This document shows positions 63,247-64,000 of a stretch of 64,000 nucleotides of DNA, in pieces. Numbering within the stretch: the stretch's first letter is position 1; every line of letters begins with the position of its first letter. The position numbers were made by a program, and so were the translations under genes. The notes below the pieces were generated by a model that was given only the letters and a program-made list of their open reading frames with translations, ran no database searches and had not been told where the DNA came from. The DNA is from Nocardioides humi (lineage in GTDB: Bacteria; Actinomycetota; Actinomycetes; Propionibacteriales; Nocardioidaceae), in contig NZ_CP041146.1 of assembly GCF_006494775.1 (NCBI RefSeq), forward strand, positions 1,178,001 to 1,242,000, written 5' to 3'.

Positions 63247-63950
63247 CAGCTCGTCGCCACGTCGTCGAGGAAGTAGTCGACGAGCGCGGCCGCCCGGACC
63301 CGGATGTCCGCGTCGAGGGAGCCGACGTGCTCCAGCAGCACGTCGGGATCGAGCCCGTGGTCCCGGGCGTCCTGGGCGCCGCCGTCCTCGACCCACCCGC
63401 GGACGCTGTTCGCATCCACCTCGGGATGGAACTGCACGGCGAGGTTGCGGCGGAGCACGAACGCCTGCGGCGCCGCGGCGTTGGCGCCGACGACCGTCGC
63501 GTCCGCCGGCGGCACGAACCTGTCGTGGTGCCACTGCGTCCAGATCCCGGCCACCGCCGGCACTCCCGACACGACGTGCGGACCGATCTCGGGCGCCGGC
63601 GACGCGACGACCTCGCCGCCGTGCGCCTGGGCCAGCATCTGGCCGCCGAAGCAGATCCCGAAGACGGGTACGCCGGCCTCGTCCGCGGTCTGCAGCAGCT
63701 CGAGCTCCGGCTTCACCCACGACGCGACCTGGTCGCTGTAGACGCTCCACCGGGCACCGAGCACGAGGACGGCGTCGTAGTCGCGCGGGTCCGGGAAGTC
63801 GACGTCCACGCCGGGATCGCCGAAACGCTCCGGCGGGATCACCTGGACGCGCTCGACGTCGTAGCCGCGCTCGGCGAAGCGCTCCTCGATCCCGCCGGCG
63901 GCCAGGTAGTCGTGCCCGATGAGCAGCAGCCGCTGGGTGGGCGCGGCCAT
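63246..63950 (-). CDS. class-I glutamine amidotransferase-like protein
   Basis: A 234-residue GATase. The nucleophile Cys is in 'VPVFGICFGGQMLAQAHGG' near residue 102, and the catalytic His/Glu pair in 'LAVQFHPEVDANSV' near 175, so the triad is intact. Members of this family include gamma-glutamyl-GABA hydrolases and GMP-synthase-like proteins. With an aldehyde dehydrogenase, an SDR and an amine oxidase nearby, hydrolysis of a gamma-glutamyl amide is a possible role, as in gamma-glutamylated polyamine degradation; this is inference. Confidence 0.88.
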   Translation of the reverse strand: MAAPTQRLLLIGHDYLAAGGIEERFAERGYDVERVQVIPPERFGDPGVDVDFPDPRDYDAVLVLGARWSVYSDQVASWVKPELELLQTADEAGVPVFGICFGGQMLAQAHGGEVVASPAPEIGPHVVSGVPAVAGIWTQWHHDRFVPPADATVVGANAAAPQAFVLRRNLAVQFHPEVDANSVRGWVEDGGAQDARDHGLDPDVLLEHVGSLDADIRVRAAALVDYFLDDVATS

Positions 63951-64000
63951 CAGCCCATCGCCTCCGCCCGCTTGACGACCTCCCGGCAGAACGACTCCAT
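63950..64000 (-). CDS. 3' end of an upstream gene (start outside window)
   Basis: The minus strand reads an open frame from the window edge to a TGA that overlaps the ATG of the amidotransferase gene (TGATG). Only 'MESFCREVVKRAEAMG' is visible. It is probably the preceding gene of the same operon, but the fragment is too short to identify. Confidence 0.55.
   Translation of the reverse strand: MESFCREVVKRAEAMG

Overview
The window is high-GC, densely packed actinobacterial chromosome. The gene content (an ssrA-smpB-M23 peptidase-ftsX-ftsE block close to prfB, a Tad pilus operon, KstD-like FAD dehydrogenase, acyl-CoA dehydrogenase/APH pair, and leaderless promoters with TANNNT -10 boxes) and codon use suggest a Nocardioidaceae-like organism, probably Nocardioides or a relative. 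The genus is inferred from gene content only. No prophage, IS element, CRISPR array, tRNA or rRNA was seen.

Layout. (1) 1-6.9 kb: a thioesterase end, a Tat-exported FAD dehydrogenase, an NAD(P)-binding protein, and a NarL-type sensor kinase and response regulator flanking a membrane protein. (2) 6.9-20.2 kb: an iron-siderophore locus. A tandem-fused AraC regulator diverges from a nine-gene operon: SIP-type reductase fused to a methyltransferase-like domain, two paralogous lipoprotein binding proteins, two FecCD permeases, a FepC-type ATPase, an enterochelin-esterase-type hydrolase and two ABC half-transporters. A DtxR/IdeR-like box lies between the two transcription units. No siderophore biosynthesis gene is visible, so the locus looks like an uptake-and-release system for a ferric siderophore. 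(3) 20.2-31.2 kb: a decayed gene, ssrA (tmRNA), an amidohydrolase, smpB, an EnvC-like M23 peptidase, ftsX, ftsE, a secreted metallopeptidase, a transglycosylase-like protein lacking the usual catalytic Glu, and prfB. (4) 31.4-54.3 kb: a surface region with five large secreted repeat proteins, a type VII-secretion-like gene pair, a lipoprotein and a seven-gene Tad pilus operon. (5) 54.3-64 kb: a ParD-like antitoxin, TspO, an SDR/APH/acyl-CoA dehydrogenase operon under a divergent TetR gene, then a second TetR gene, flavin amine oxidase, aldehyde dehydrogenase, SDR and class-I glutamine amidotransferase, which together look like amine catabolism.

A caution for every reader: at nine places (in eight genes) the reading frame is broken by what looks like the loss of one base inside a run of four or five G or C. 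One of the broken genes is ftsX. The uniform direction and context argue for homopolymer errors in the assembly, so I give these genes as full-length CDSs with the break marked.

Most neighbouring genes within operons overlap by ATGA, GTGA or TGATG, which helped to fix start codons. Coordinates given for starts are my choice where several were possible, and the reason is stated.
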